Part shown: piece after piece, positions 26,391 to 35,715 of the stretch | Layout: every line of letters begins with the position of its first letter | Numbering within the stretch: position 1 is the stretch's first letter | Assembly: GCA_964388955.1 (NCBI GenBank) | Contig: CAYMCO010000017.1 | Coordinates: 44,567-108,566, forward strand | Direction of reading: 5' to 3' | Origin: CAYMCO01 sp964388955 | Lineage (GTDB): Bacteria; Chloroflexota; Anaerolineae; Anaerolineales; E44-bin32 | Length of the DNA: 64,000 bases | Translations under genes and position numbers: made by a program | Notes under the pieces: generated by a model | The model's input: only the letters and a program-made list of their open reading frames with translations | Told to the model about the DNA's origin: nothing | Database searches by the model: none

Positions 26391-27026
26391 CTAATCGCAA
26401 GTTGAGATGAGCACAGTACCATCCACTGGCCCACTTATCTTGATTTCATCCTTCGGAGTATAGACCTCAATATCTGCCTCCCATCCATCACCCGACTGTT
26501 CTATCTTGAAGTCAAGCGTCATCATCCCCATGTATACGATGTTTGGATGATCGGAGTGGACGTAGCCATGATATTGTAGTTCCCCCTTGCATCCGTCAAT
26601 CTCAACTGACATAGAATAGGCTGTCCCGCATCCAATATCAGGAAGAGGTTGGTTGCCTCCATAGTCATATGAATAGGGATCAGACGGAGGGCTTCCCATT
26701 TGCCAATCAATTTCGGCTCCGGAACCATGAGCGGAACATAGCCCAAGGCTCGGTCCTTCAAGGAGCATGGTCAATTGACCTACTCCATCCTCTCCGCCAT
26801 CCCACTCGCTGGCAACGAGCGAGAAGAAGTAGTCAATTCCAGTCTCTTTATCGGTGATTACAGCATCAGCATCCTCTCCAAGGGGCTTCTCCCCTATGAG
26901 CATCCCGTCTCCAAGTGTTGGTTGGGCTTCATTAGCTCTGGGACTATATGGGTTCATTGCCAGTAGTCCGACGAGAATCAGCACTGAGGCAATGGCAATC
27001 ATCCCACGTACGATATTGTGGCGCAT
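26391..27026 (-). CDS. Secreted or membrane-anchored hypothetical protein
   Basis: A 211-residue protein starting at the ATG 27026 (MRHNIVRGMIAIASVLIL), which forms a signal peptide or anchor to about residue 25. The mature part is acidic and contains cysteine residues (LGLCSAHGSG, DIGCGTAY, IDGCKGEL, final STCD) suggesting two disulfides, plus Gly/Asp-rich beta segments. No family is recognised. A strong terminator hairpin follows. The seven residues before this ATG are open but add nothing to the signal peptide; RBS AGGAGGG precedes it at about 27034-27040. Confidence 0.65.
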   Translation of the reverse strand: MRHNIVRGMIAIASVLILVGLLAMNPYSPRANEAQPTLGDGMLIGEKPLGEDADAVITDKETGIDYFFSLVASEWDGGEDGVGQLTMLLEGPSLGLCSAHGSGAEIDWQMGSPPSDPYSYDYGGNQPLPDIGCGTAYSMSVEIDGCKGELQYHGYVHSDHPNIVYMGMMTLDFKIEQSGDGWEADIEVYTPKDEIKISGPVDGTVLISTCD

Positions 27027-28090
27027 CGGAATCCCTCCTGTCGCCAAATCCTCCAGCCAACGAAGGATATGACGACGATCTATATATGCAGGCGCAGTTC
27101 ATTGCGAGAGCGAGGGAATGAGGCGTTGTTAGTTGTTTTCCTGCCACGGGTGATTAACTACATAATAGCATAAGATGACAACGAACCTGTCAGTTGTGTC
27201 GCAGAGGAAGACATCGCCTCGGAATCTCAACTTCGCCAGATGACCCGATTAATGTAGGATTCGAGGATCAGTCTGGACCGCCTATTTCCGGATATCGCTT
27301 GTCTGGGTCCGTCCTGGTGCCGGGTGGGGGATTTGGGTCATCAATTAGAGAAGCTAGAGGGTTCGCTCTACCAACCGGTGTGCCCTCTCCTTACCGGTCC
27401 TTTCAACCGATAAGCATTCTATGGACCTATTTGCTCTCCCTCCCCTACACACCCCCCATCCCCAATTACATGTAGGCCATTTTTCGTGGAAAGGTGGGGG
27501 GCTTCCAGAATTCGCTTTGGGGCCACAGCATGGGATCTCCAGTCAAACTCAGAATATCAGGCAGGGAATGCTCCATCTTCATCATGACGTGTACGCTAGA
27601 TTCATTTGGATTCTCAGAGTTGCGGCAGTGCGGAGCTGACCTTGAATTCCAAGGGAGATCAGTCAATCTTCAGACGATTTTGGCGACCAAAGTTATGATG
27701 TATACTCGTGCTAACTTGGGCCTGAATAGAACAACACATTCTGCAGTTCATCAGTCTGCACCTGCGCAGTGATATTCCGGTCAGACGGAGCCTATTTGGC
27801 GAATAACTCTCTGAACAGCCAAACCTGATTAAGAATATCGATCCTATCGCGACAGCAATAGTGCAGCACTCGAGCACCGCAACTTGGCACCGGTATCGGG
27901 CATTTCTGGTGGTGGACGTTCGATCGTACGCGTCTCCATGATATGCTTGATGCCTTATGGTTTAAGCCGCCTATGTCTGAGTTGATGATTGAGCACTGTC
28001 GACGACCGATTTGTGCACACAGCCGGAGGCGAATTGTCGCTCGATTAATCTCTTGATCTATTTGGCTCCATATCCGGAGAAAGGTCGGCA
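27027..28090. other. Gene-poor region, no gene seen
   Basis: About 1.06 kb with no convincing frame on either strand. It probably carries the promoter of the minus-strand secreted protein at its left end and that of the cargo-like gene at its right end, where GGAGAAAGG lies before the ATG at 28091. Confidence 0.4.
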
Positions 28091-29128
28091 ATGATGACCA
28101 AGGGACGAAAACGAGTTGCCGAAGAAGGCGACACCCGAGAGAAGAAGAGAAAGTCTCAAATCGAGGAAAGAGACGCTCAGTTGGAAGCTTCGGAAAGCAA
28201 TCAGATCATTCACCTTCAGCAACAGATCGGTAATCGGGCAGTACAGCGGTATATTGTCGGTCAAGTCGGAGAATCGATGGAGGGGGCGCGGGAAGACATT
28301 CAGGAAGGCCCCGAAGGAAGTCCAATCGTACGAGAACGCCGACTCCTATTCCAGCTCCCATTTCCGGACTCCTACGATCAATTTCGCCAGAGTATGGAGA
28401 CTGGAATAGGCCTCCGTATGAGGTATCGTGGTGATCAAGGCCGTGCTGTGCATACATATCTTGAAGAATCAAGTTTAGAAGAAGCCATTTTTCCCGGATT
28501 CGTGCGAGCAGGTGTCAGTCCTGGTGAAATGGTTGACGTTGATGTGCTTCTGGGACTGAACGAAAATGGGACTGTCAGGAGGTTAAGGTTCACGACCACG
28601 GTCGGAGAAGTCTCTTTTTCTGATGAAATCGTGGGGCGGCCAAGATCGGGAGGTACGAGCCCAACGGCCGGTTCAGGTGTGACTCCAGGCGAGGGAACGG
28701 GTATGACAGGATATGACTATGCACAAATCGGAGCCGAGGCCGTAGGCGTCATATCATCTCCTGTCGGCGCAATCATTTCGATTCCCGCTGGCTTGATAGG
28801 AGGACTTTACACTATTGGTGATCTTGAGAACGTCCGTCAAGCAGAGGGCATAGCTAGTGGATACGCCGATGCGCTCGTCGCCTACAGAGCGCAAGCAAGA
28901 AGAGATCAGAGCATAAGACGGGCTCCTCGATTAACAAGAGAAAGCCTTACTGTTGATACGGACTTGGCAAGACAGGGATGGAGGCGCGCAGTAGAGCATA
29001 TTCAGCCCATTCGGAGGGCTGATCCTGAGACGTTTTTCGGGTGGATGATAGAATTAGGTGACACCAGGCATGCCTTGATTGTTGAAGCGATTATGGGTGA
29101 CAATCGATACCGAGATCGGGTCAGGTAG
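28091..29128 (+). CDS. Candidate contractile-injection-system cargo protein
   Basis: A 345-residue protein. The first 40 residues are very charged and look unstructured; residues 42-55 read LQQQIGNRAVQRYI, the LQxxxGNrAVqR motif seen at the N-termini of proteins linked to extracellular contractile injection systems (eCIS), often beside DUF4157. The middle (about 80-195) is a beta-rich domain without recognised family (FVRAGVSPGEMVDVDVLLGL). A Gly/Ile-rich hydrophobic stretch (about 215-245, VGVISSPVGAIISIPAGLIGG) could insert in membranes, and the end is helical and basic. No catalytic motif is evident. No eCIS structural gene is in the window, so the role is inferred from the motif alone. 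Confidence 0.65.
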   Translation: MMTKGRKRVAEEGDTREKKRKSQIEERDAQLEASESNQIIHLQQQIGNRAVQRYIVGQVGESMEGAREDIQEGPEGSPIVRERRLLFQLPFPDSYDQFRQSMETGIGLRMRYRGDQGRAVHTYLEESSLEEAIFPGFVRAGVSPGEMVDVDVLLGLNENGTVRRLRFTTTVGEVSFSDEIVGRPRSGGTSPTAGSGVTPGEGTGMTGYDYAQIGAEAVGVISSPVGAIISIPAGLIGGLYTIGDLENVRQAEGIASGYADALVAYRAQARRDQSIRRAPRLTRESLTVDTDLARQGWRRAVEHIQPIRRADPETFFGWMIELGDTRHALIVEAIMGDNRYRDRVR

Positions 29129-29390
29129 GAAGGCGCCGCTAGACGAATAGAAGTGCTGTCGAGACAAAAGCTATTTCGATTCCGCGATACCTTATGAGCA
29201 ATTTCATGTTTCTGGGGCCTTTCTGTCGCGTTGTGGAGCACTCTGGTTTCTGTTTGTCATCCCCCAAATCGGACGGACTATCAACAAGGATCGGCTTCTG
29301 CCCCCAATATCCGACAAGAATCCGAGCGAGCTAGTTACTCTCCCTCCCCAACCACAAGCCTCCCACGCCACAATGAGCAGGGGTTTTCTC
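29129..29390. other. Spacer after the cargo-like gene
   Basis: No gene is seen. The minus-strand open frame here is the non-homologous continuation past the truncated NREER-type ORF. Confidence 0.4.
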
Positions 29391-29558
29391 TCAGAATAGG
29401 GGGGGATAAGAGTATTGCCGTTTGCGGGTGCTGAATTCCATACTTGAGAAGGAAGCAAACTCCTTGGTAGGTTCTTTCGGTGCGGCCCACTCATGCAAAA
29501 TGTGAAACAAGTGGGCACAGATATAGCGCTCTTCACGATTGCAGGTGTTGTATTCCAT
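29391..29558 (-). pseudogene. Short NREER-type ORF, probably a truncated gene
   Basis: This 55-codon frame reads MEYNTCNREERYICAHLFHI and continues with LHEW. The NREERxxCAxLFHxLHE pattern resembles the N-terminus of larger uncharacterised proteins encoded beside PD-(D/E)XK nucleases, by memory of the pattern only. Here it stops after 55 residues, and the downstream sequence gives no continuation in other frames. It follows the nuclease remnant by 159 bases on the same strand, so both appear to be debris of one locus. Confidence 0.4.
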
Positions 29559-29717
29559 CGTGTCACCCGTTGCCAGCCAACGGCTATGACCTCAGCGGCC
29601 GGGGCTCGCCCCTTCTCTGGCTGCCCAGCAACCCCATAATACATCCTGGCCTGCAATTAGTCCCGCCTTGCCGCTGCGCTATCGTAGATCCCGAGCAGTC
29701 TGCGGGGCAGAGAATGG

Positions 29718-30482
29718 TCATCCCGCCTCTGAATCCAACTCGGTCTCTGCAACCGTTCGCGCTGCCCTAATGAGATTTGTAATGGTCTCCCGCTGCTCGC
29801 CGGCAGTTAGCGAATGGGAATGAACATCATCGAAATCCAGATCAAGCCTAAATGAAGGATTGGTGCCCTGACTACTCTCGAAGGCCAGCATCTTGAAGCG
29901 CTCAAATCGGCAACCTATGAAATACTCTCCATCAAAACAGAGACCTCGCCAATTCCAGCCAGCCGTTCGCTTTACATCTGCACCCGGCCAAGCCTCCGAG
30001 ACGGCGGTTTCCAGAAGATTGGAAAGAATCAGCATAGACTTGATCCCATTCTCGTATTCCCAAGATACCTGTTGCACCCCCATCGCCCTGCCCTCCAAGT
30101 ATCCTCTGAACTCATCGACATAGAGTGATGTGAGTGGGTCCGACAACTCCAGGTTGCTCAACCAGGAATAGACCTCATGCCAACAGACACTATGGAAGAG
30201 ATCACGGTCAAGCTTGGTCTCACGAACAGAATGACTTGAGCGAGCAAGCAAGACTAGCCTGCCCCGGCCCCCATATTCGGTCTGGATTTGTCTCTGGTAG
30301 CTCTCTAGCTGCCCCTCGCCTAGAGGTGACTCCATTCCCCAACGCAAGTCAGAGAACCGCGAGCTTTCCCCCTCCTCCTGGGATGGAGAGCGCCATAGAC
30401 GGCTAGTCGATTGACCGCATCTCTCGATGTCCTGAAAGGTGTTTGTAAGGCAATTGTTAGTAACTACGTTAGCCGCGACACG
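29718..30482 (-). pseudogene. PD-(D/E)XK nuclease-type protein, 5'-truncated
   Basis: The frame is open from just after an in-frame TAA (30483-30485) to the stop at 29718, 254 codons. Protein-like sequence begins upstream of the first usable start (TTG 30347): SRLWRSPSQEEGESSRFSDL, LRWGMESPLGEGQLESYQRQ, RGRLVLLARSSHSVRE, WHEVYSWL, LETAVSEAWPGADVKRTAGW and WRGLCFDGEYFIGCRFE. The E-x-x-L-G-E-G-Q-L region and later lines fit the nuclease superfamily of uncharacterised PD-(D/E)XK proteins. The N-terminal domain of such proteins is missing, so it is probably dead. Confidence 0.6.
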
Positions 30483-30535
30483 TTATTCCTGTGGGTGGAA
30501 TGCGTCTGTCGTCCGATACCGGAGGTTGATTTGTC

Positions 30536-30763
30536 ATGTACACCACGACGGAAGAAGCGATGAGTTTTGCATTGGGCGCGATCGACCGGGGGGAGACCAT
30601 GAAGGCAGGCCAAGCCCTCACGTGGATCCTCAAGCGGGAGCCGGAGAATGCGCTGGCATGGCTTTGGATGCCCGCGTGTCTTGCGGATGAAGGGCGAAAA
30701 AGGGAGTGCTACCGGAAACTCTCCGATCTGCAAGAGGGCGACCCCATGGGTCAGACGGGATGA
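30536..30763 (+). CDS. Small TPR-like protein (75 aa)
   Basis: A short helical protein. After an N-terminal segment it shows one TPR-like hairpin: AGQALTWILKREPENALAWLWMPACL followed by ADEGRKRECYRKL, the pattern used in many Chloroflexota small TPR modules. A single repeat cannot fold a superhelix, so it may pair with another protein. RBS GGAGG at 30521-30525 precedes the ATG. Its stop overlaps the next start (ATGA at 30760-30763), coupling the two genes within the regulatory cluster. Confidence 0.6.
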   Translation: MYTTTEEAMSFALGAIDRGETMKAGQALTWILKREPENALAWLWMPACLADEGRKRECYRKLSDLQEGDPMGQTG

Positions 30764-31176
30764 GTGCAACGATGTTCAGCAACGGCAGCCGACAGGAAGC
30801 CACATTGAGTGCGCGCAGTGGGCGCTTGTCCAAGGTGTCGCAACCACGTGGGAATCGAGTGCCTGACCGGGAGCCCTATCGTTCGCTCCAGCACCTCGTC
30901 TGGCATATCACGGCCATTCTCCAGAGCATTGACATCATGGAGGGGAAGAGCGAATGCCAGAGCCTCGAGGATCTCATGGGCAGATTGGTGCAGGTCTCGA
31001 TGTTGATCGAGACCGATTTGAAAAGCGGCCCGGTGCCGGAGTCCGAGGGGGAGGGCAAACCCAAGGCGGGAAGGCGACGCCAGGGGCGGCCGGAGTGGGT
31101 TACCACAGCTGGCAGGTTGCCCCAGCGCGCAGCATCCAGCTATCGAGAGAAGGATGGGGGCATTGGCCGGAAGTGA
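30760..31176 (+). CDS. Hypothetical helical protein
   Basis: A 138-residue protein translated from the ATG that overlaps the previous stop. The centre is helical (RSLQHLVWHITAILQSIDIM, then EDLMGRLVQVSMLIETDLKS) and the two ends are basic and low complexity. No family is recognised. HITAILQSIDIM resembles a histidine-kinase-like or four-helix dimer segment, but no catalytic motif follows. Position between a TPR-like gene and a response regulator suggests a signalling accessory role, inferred from context only. Confidence 0.5.
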   Translation: MSATMFSNGSRQEATLSARSGRLSKVSQPRGNRVPDREPYRSLQHLVWHITAILQSIDIMEGKSECQSLEDLMGRLVQVSMLIETDLKSGPVPESEGEGKPKAGRRRQGRPEWVTTAGRLPQRAASSYREKDGGIGRK

Positions 31177-31258
31177 GGCGAGCTTGTCCGGAGGCAATGC
31201 GAAGAAGCACCTTGATGACGATAGGTGTCGCGGCAACCGGGGAACGAAGGATAAGATA

Positions 31259-31462
31259 ATGAGGCTCAACCCGTACCAAAGAGACGCCCTACGCTTGGTG
31301 ATCCGTGACTTTCATCGACCGATGGAAATCTCCGCAAATGTCTGGAGCGGGCTCCTTTTCGGTGAGGCCAGCGAGGTGTGTATTTCACACCTGGACGCGA
31401 TCGCCCAGATGAACCCGGATCTGTATGCCATTCTGAGATTCTGGCACAGGCCAAAGGGGTAA
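31259..31462 (+). CDS. Small hypothetical protein (67 aa)
   Basis: A 67-residue protein (MRLNPYQRDALRLVIRDFHR start) with mostly helical, charged sequence and no recognised family. The frame is open upstream to 31154 but AAGG and the protein-like sequence support ATG at 31259. It sits 84 bases before the response regulator, on the same strand. Confidence 0.45.
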   Translation: MRLNPYQRDALRLVIRDFHRPMEISANVWSGLLFGEASEVCISHLDAIAQMNPDLYAILRFWHRPKG

Positions 31463-31545
31463 GGGGGGGCACCCAGCCAGGGGGCACCGCTTGCATTTCG
31501 GATGCACGCTACTGAGGGCGATCAAGGGAGACAAGGTAGGGGATC

Positions 31546-32229
31546 ATGGCCAGGGAAGAGAAAGTTCGAGTGCTGATGGCGGAAGACCGGAGGATCGTAT
31601 CAGAGGCGTTCCGCCTGGTGCTTGAGAATGCCGGTATCAACGTGGTTGCGCTTGCGTCCACCGGTCGTCAGGCGGTGGAGAAGACCCTCGAGTTGAGGCC
31701 TGATGTTGTGCTGCTTGATATCGCCTTGCCCGAATTGGACGGCTTTGCGGCATTGGCGATCATCAAGTATCACGCCCCTGAAACGGCCGCAATTATCCTG
31801 ACAGCACACACGCAGGGTCGGTACATTTCCCGGGCTGCCGAACTGGGGGCGGTTGGTTTCTTTTCCAAACAGGTCGACCCGGAGGAGCTGGCCGCCGCGA
31901 TCCACGCAGCAGCGGCCTCCAAGTCGACCGATCCACAGAGCGGGCAGGGCCACGGCACAGGTTCGCCCTCTCCAGAGCGGGCTATCATCTGGCGGGAAAC
32001 GCCAATGCCGCAACCAGACCTGACCGAGCGGGAAGAGCATGTGCTCTCTTTGCTGGCGAATGGATGGGCGAATGACCGCATCAGGACGGAATTGACCATT
32101 TCGCGCAACACTCTCAAGACACATCTAAGGAATCTCTATGCCAAGATTGGGGCCGAAAGCAGGATCGAGGCCGCGCTATGGGCGCTGCGGCACGGGCTTG
32201 GCTTTGATGAGGCGGATAAAGAAACGTAA
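31546..32229 (+). CDS. NarL/LuxR-family response regulator
   Basis: A 227-residue two-domain regulator. The receiver (about 6-122) keeps the acidic pair (LMAEDRRIV), phospho-acceptor Asp in VVLLDIALPELDG, the Thr in ILTAHT and the Lys in FFSKQV. After a linker of about 40 residues the GerE-type HTH (LTEREEHVLSLLANGWANDRI, then TISRNTLKTHLRNLYAKIGA) completes a NarL-type DNA-binding domain. No sensor histidine kinase is encoded nearby, so its partner is elsewhere. It precedes a receiver-like gene lacking a phospho-acceptor. Confidence 0.92.
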   Translation: MAREEKVRVLMAEDRRIVSEAFRLVLENAGINVVALASTGRQAVEKTLELRPDVVLLDIALPELDGFAALAIIKYHAPETAAIILTAHTQGRYISRAAELGAVGFFSKQVDPEELAAAIHAAAASKSTDPQSGQGHGTGSPSPERAIIWRETPMPQPDLTEREEHVLSLLANGWANDRIRTELTISRNTLKTHLRNLYAKIGAESRIEAALWALRHGLGFDEADKET

Positions 32230-32320
32230 TGGCGGGCACATAGATATGCCCCATCCTGCTGTACGGCAGGCGCAGTGAGGTCCCTTGTGGATTGGCTCGT
32301 TTGACAAAGGTTGGATAGAG

Positions 32321-32869
32321 GTGGCGAAGTTCTCAAGCAGGGTATTGGTCGTCGACGGCAATGACTTCCGCAGAGAGCGGCTCGGCCTACAACTCCGGGA
32401 AATCGGACTCAACGTCACCTCCGTGGGCCTGGGTTCGAGGGGGCGAAGAGCCGTTGGAGCCATGGTCATGCTGGACCCGGCGGTGGTGGTAGTCAGTCTC
32501 TCTGCGCTGGATTTGAACGCCATCGCGGCGATCTCCATCATGAGTTTCATTTCCCCGCAAACCGCGATCGTCGCCATGTGCTCCAGCGATGACGCCGTGC
32601 AGCTGTCCGTCTCCGGTGATATCGGTGTGACCTGCTTTGTGCGTCCATCGATTCGATCATCCCGGCTGCGCAAGATCATATGCTCGCTTGCCGGTTGGAT
32701 CCCCCCGGGGTCGGATGCTGAGCCGCCCAGCGGTGCTCTCTGGTCGATGGAACCGCCCGCCAGTGTGCGACGAGATGCGCATCGGACTCCCGCCAGGCAG
32801 TATGCAACCCTAGACGGGAGCACCGCGGGAAGGGCTGACGTTCCGACTCTCCGGCGATCTGGGCGGTAG
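32321..32869 (+). CDS. Degenerate receiver-domain protein (pseudo-receiver)
   Basis: A 182-residue protein whose first 120 residues follow the receiver fold: SRVLVVDGNDFRRERL, GLQLREIGLNVTSVG, DPAVVVVSLSALDLNA, TAIVAMCSSDD, IGVTCFVRPSIRSSRL. The phospho-acceptor Asp is Ser (VVVSLS), one of the acidic pair is Gly, and the Lys is Arg, so phosphorylation in the usual way is not expected. The C-terminal 60 residues are low complexity. GTG at 32321 is chosen because the fold begins there; a longer TTG start at 32285 is possible. It may act as a non-phosphorylated switch or partner of the upstream regulator. Confidence 0.6.
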   Translation: MAKFSSRVLVVDGNDFRRERLGLQLREIGLNVTSVGLGSRGRRAVGAMVMLDPAVVVVSLSALDLNAIAAISIMSFISPQTAIVAMCSSDDAVQLSVSGDIGVTCFVRPSIRSSRLRKIICSLAGWIPPGSDAEPPSGALWSMEPPASVRRDAHRTPARQYATLDGSTAGRADVPTLRRSGR

Positions 32870-33353
32870 CGGACGGAGGCCCTCGGGCGGCAAGGTATAT
32901 CCGAGGCCGGCCATATTCAAATCCTAACCCCATTCTCCTCTTGACAAAGTCGATATGGAATGTCACAATAAACCCGAGCCGAGCGCCGATGTCGATGGGA
33001 AGCTGGCGGGGAGCGTCCTTAGGTTGGAGCCAGGGGGTGTACCTGCATCCGGCGCGTCTCGCCAGAAGGCCTTCATGGTTGTCCGCGGGTGTCGGAGGCG
33101 GATTGATGCGGGGGCTTGTGCTGGCGCTGGGCCAATGGAATAGGCGTCTTCCAACCGGGATTTGTCATGCCGGCCGTAGGGCCGGTATTGATTTTTAAGA
33201 CTGACATGAAGGGCCTGACTCTCGTCAGGCACTCCAATGGCCGGCCCACCCCCTATTTTCCCAATCCAACAGCCGGGATCCTAGATGCGTGCACGCATCA
33301 TTGTCTGAGCACATCACATCGCGCTTCATTCTCATACCACAAGGAGGTATACG
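32870..33353. other. Spacer before the multicopper oxidase
   Basis: About 480 bases. A 62-codon frame from 32955 (MECHNKPEPSADVDGK start) lacks family resemblance and is not called. The strong RBS AAGGAGGT at 33341-33348 belongs to the next gene. Confidence 0.4.
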
Positions 33354-35366
33354 ATGGTCAAGAGGAGAGAATTCATCAAGCTGAGCGGTGTCGCCGGCGC
33401 GGGCATCTTGCTGTCCCGAGGTGCTCGGCTGGTCCCACGGCGCCTGGCGCAGATTCCCGGCGGCACACTCGCCCCTGGGGACATAGGCAAGTTTGTCCTT
33501 CCGCTGGTCAAACCGCCCGCCATGCCGCCGAGCAAGACCCTGAACAAGAAAGATCTGTACAAGATCGCCGTCAGGCAGTTTTCTCAGCAGATCCTGTCGC
33601 CGCCGCTGCCGGAGACGACGGTGTGGAGCTACGGCTCAGTCGACAACTCTGGGACGGCCGCGGAGGGCGGTACCTTCAACTACCCGGCCTTCACCATCGA
33701 GGCCGACTGGAATAGGAACCTGACCGTCGATTGGCGGAACGAACTGGTGGATGCGGACGGCAACTTCCTGCCGCATCTGCTGCCGGTCGATCCCACGCTG
33801 CACTGGGCCAACCCGCCGGGGGGCAAATCGGGCCGCGATAAGCGCCCTGCCTTTGATACTACGCCGGGGCCCTACACCGGCCCGGTGCCCATCGTCACCC
33901 ACGTGCACGGCGCGCATACCATGGAAGACAGCGACGGCTACCCCGAAGCCTGGTATCTGCCAAACGCCCTGGACATTCCGAAGAAATACGCGCAGACGGG
34001 GACCTTCTACGATTATTTCGTGAGGAGATACAAGCGCAAGTGGGATCCGGGCACGGCCTCGTTCAACTATCCAAACGACCAGCGCGCCACCACGCTCTGG
34101 TACCACGACCACACGCTGGGCATGACCCGCCTGAACGTATATGCCGGGCCGGCTGGCTTCTACATCATCCGCGGCGGCGCGGACGACGTGGTGCTGGACA
34201 GCCGCAACGGGTCGACCGCCATCCTGCCGGGTCCGGCCCCAGGTGTGGGCGACGATCCGTTCGGCGTGTACGGCGAGATCCCCATTGTGATCCAGGACCG
34301 TTCGTTTGGCGCCGACGGCTCGCTCTTCTATCCGGACAGCCGCGAGTTTTTCGACGAATTCCCCGGCCCATATATCCCTGATACTCCCGTCTCGCCCATC
34401 TGGAACCCCGAATTCTTCGGCAACACCATGGTGGTCAACGGCCGGACCTGGCCATACCTGGAGGTGGAGCCGCGGCGCTACCGCTTCCGGCTGCTGAATG
34501 GCTGTAACTCGCGCTTCTTGATTCTTCAATTCGAGCACGCGGGCGTCGAGGTACACCAGATCGGCGCCGAGGGGGGCTTCCTCTCCGCGCCGGTGCGACT
34601 GAGCGATAACCCTTACCCCGGCAGCACGGGTGGAGGCGCCACGGTGCTCATGGCTCCCGCCGAGCGGGCCGACGTGATCGTCGATTTCAGCGCCGCGGCG
34701 GGGACATCTTTCCGGTTGCTCAATCTTGGCCCAGATGAGCCCTTCGGCGGCGGCGTGATCGGGACTGATTTCGACGTGTCGGATCCCGGCTCAACCGGAC
34801 AGGTGATGGAGTTCCGTGTTGCCGCAGGATCCGTGGCCGATCCCACGATACCGCCGGAATACCTGAAGCTGCCGGACATCACCTCGTTCGGTCCCGCAGA
34901 CAATAGCGAGTATCTGAGCCTGAACGAGGAAGTCTACGAGCCCGCCGATGCCCCTTATGAGGCGCTGCTCGGCACCTATGATAACGGGTCGGGGCAGCCA
35001 ACTGCTGCACTGTGGAGTGATCCCATCACCGAGATCCCGGTGGCGGGCGCGACCGAGGTGTGGGAGATGTACAATCTGACAGAGGACGCGCACCCCATTC
35101 ACATCCACCTGGTGCAGTTTGAAGTCCTCGGAAGGGAGACCATCGGCGGAGGGCCCAGCGTGGCGGGCACCAATGGCCCGCAGCCCTGGGAGTCCGGCCT
35201 CAAGGATACGGTAATCGCCTATCCTGGCGAGATCACGCGCGTCAAGGCCCTCTTCGACATTCCCGGGCGCTTCGTGTGGCACTGTCACATAGTGGAGCAT
35301 GAGGACAATGAGATGATGCGTCCCTACCACGTTGGCCCGATTCCACCGGACAGCCCCGTGGGATAG
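33354..35366 (+). CDS. Tat-exported multicopper oxidase (CotA/bilirubin-oxidase-like)
   Basis: A 670-residue oxidase. The N-terminus KRREFIKLSGVAGAGILL is a twin-arginine signal. Copper ligands are visible in four blocks: VTHVHGAHTME, TLWYHDHTLGM, AHPIHIHLVQFEV and RFVWHCHIVEHEDNEMMRPY, giving the T1 site (Cys, two His, Met) and the T2/T3 cluster. Such enzymes oxidise phenols, metals or bilirubin while reducing oxygen to water; the long cupredoxin domains and overall length resemble the CotA/bilirubin oxidase group. It is a single-gene unit with a consensus RBS and a hairpin terminator. The natural substrate is unknown; no copper-handling gene is adjacent. Confidence 0.93.
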   Translation: MVKRREFIKLSGVAGAGILLSRGARLVPRRLAQIPGGTLAPGDIGKFVLPLVKPPAMPPSKTLNKKDLYKIAVRQFSQQILSPPLPETTVWSYGSVDNSGTAAEGGTFNYPAFTIEADWNRNLTVDWRNELVDADGNFLPHLLPVDPTLHWANPPGGKSGRDKRPAFDTTPGPYTGPVPIVTHVHGAHTMEDSDGYPEAWYLPNALDIPKKYAQTGTFYDYFVRRYKRKWDPGTASFNYPNDQRATTLWYHDHTLGMTRLNVYAGPAGFYIIRGGADDVVLDSRNGSTAILPGPAPGVGDDPFGVYGEIPIVIQDRSFGADGSLFYPDSREFFDEFPGPYIPDTPVSPIWNPEFFGNTMVVNGRTWPYLEVEPRRYRFRLLNGCNSRFLILQFEHAGVEVHQIGAEGGFLSAPVRLSDNPYPGSTGGGATVLMAPAERADVIVDFSAAAGTSFRLLNLGPDEPFGGGVIGTDFDVSDPGSTGQVMEFRVAAGSVADPTIPPEYLKLPDITSFGPADNSEYLSLNEEVYEPADAPYEALLGTYDNGSGQPTAALWSDPITEIPVAGATEVWEMYNLTEDAHPIHIHLVQFEVLGRETIGGGPSVAGTNGPQPWESGLKDTVIAYPGEITRVKALFDIPGRFVWHCHIVEHEDNEMMRPYHVGPIPPDSPVG

Positions 35367-35385
35367 GGGTTTCTGCCTTTCAAGA

Positions 35386-35413
35386 AGAGGATCACTCCAA
35401 CGAGTGATCCTCT
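35386..35413 (+). terminator. Hairpin terminator after multicopper oxidase
   Basis: AGAGGATCACTC and GAGTGATCCTCT form a perfect 12-bp stem around a CAAC loop, 20 bases after the oxidase stop. The following T content is modest. Confidence 0.7.
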
Positions 35414-35715
35414 CTGGTGCTTCATTTGCTTCTTGGCGGATCAAATCGCGTGCTCCAAGGAGGCTGGCCAACAAGCTTGGCGGACGCAGGCGGCGTTTCC
35501 TCAAGCGGACATTTCCGGCCGCTTCTGCCTGCGAGAGGATTGCGGGCCGGTAGATCTCCCACTGGATGCATGATCGAAAGACCGTCAATCAGGAGGAAGC
35601 GGCTGAGCCCTCATCGTTTTGGATCGCCCGGCAATTGCCAGTAGGACCCCCTTAAACCATTCAGCACCCCTGGCTGGCCAGCGGTGCTGACGGCTATCCC
35701 TTCCGCCTACAGGAG
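35414..35715. other. Spacer between oxidase and pilin genes
   Basis: Convergent genes end on either side. A partial inverted repeat CAGCACC..GGTGCTG (35662-35689) may terminate the pilin transcript on the minus strand. No gene is seen. Confidence 0.4.

Noticed and set aside
33636..34556. 306-codon minus-strand frame inside the multicopper oxidase gene
   Set aside because: Antisense shadow of a GC-rich gene; it has no recognisable fold and the plus frame is unmistakable.
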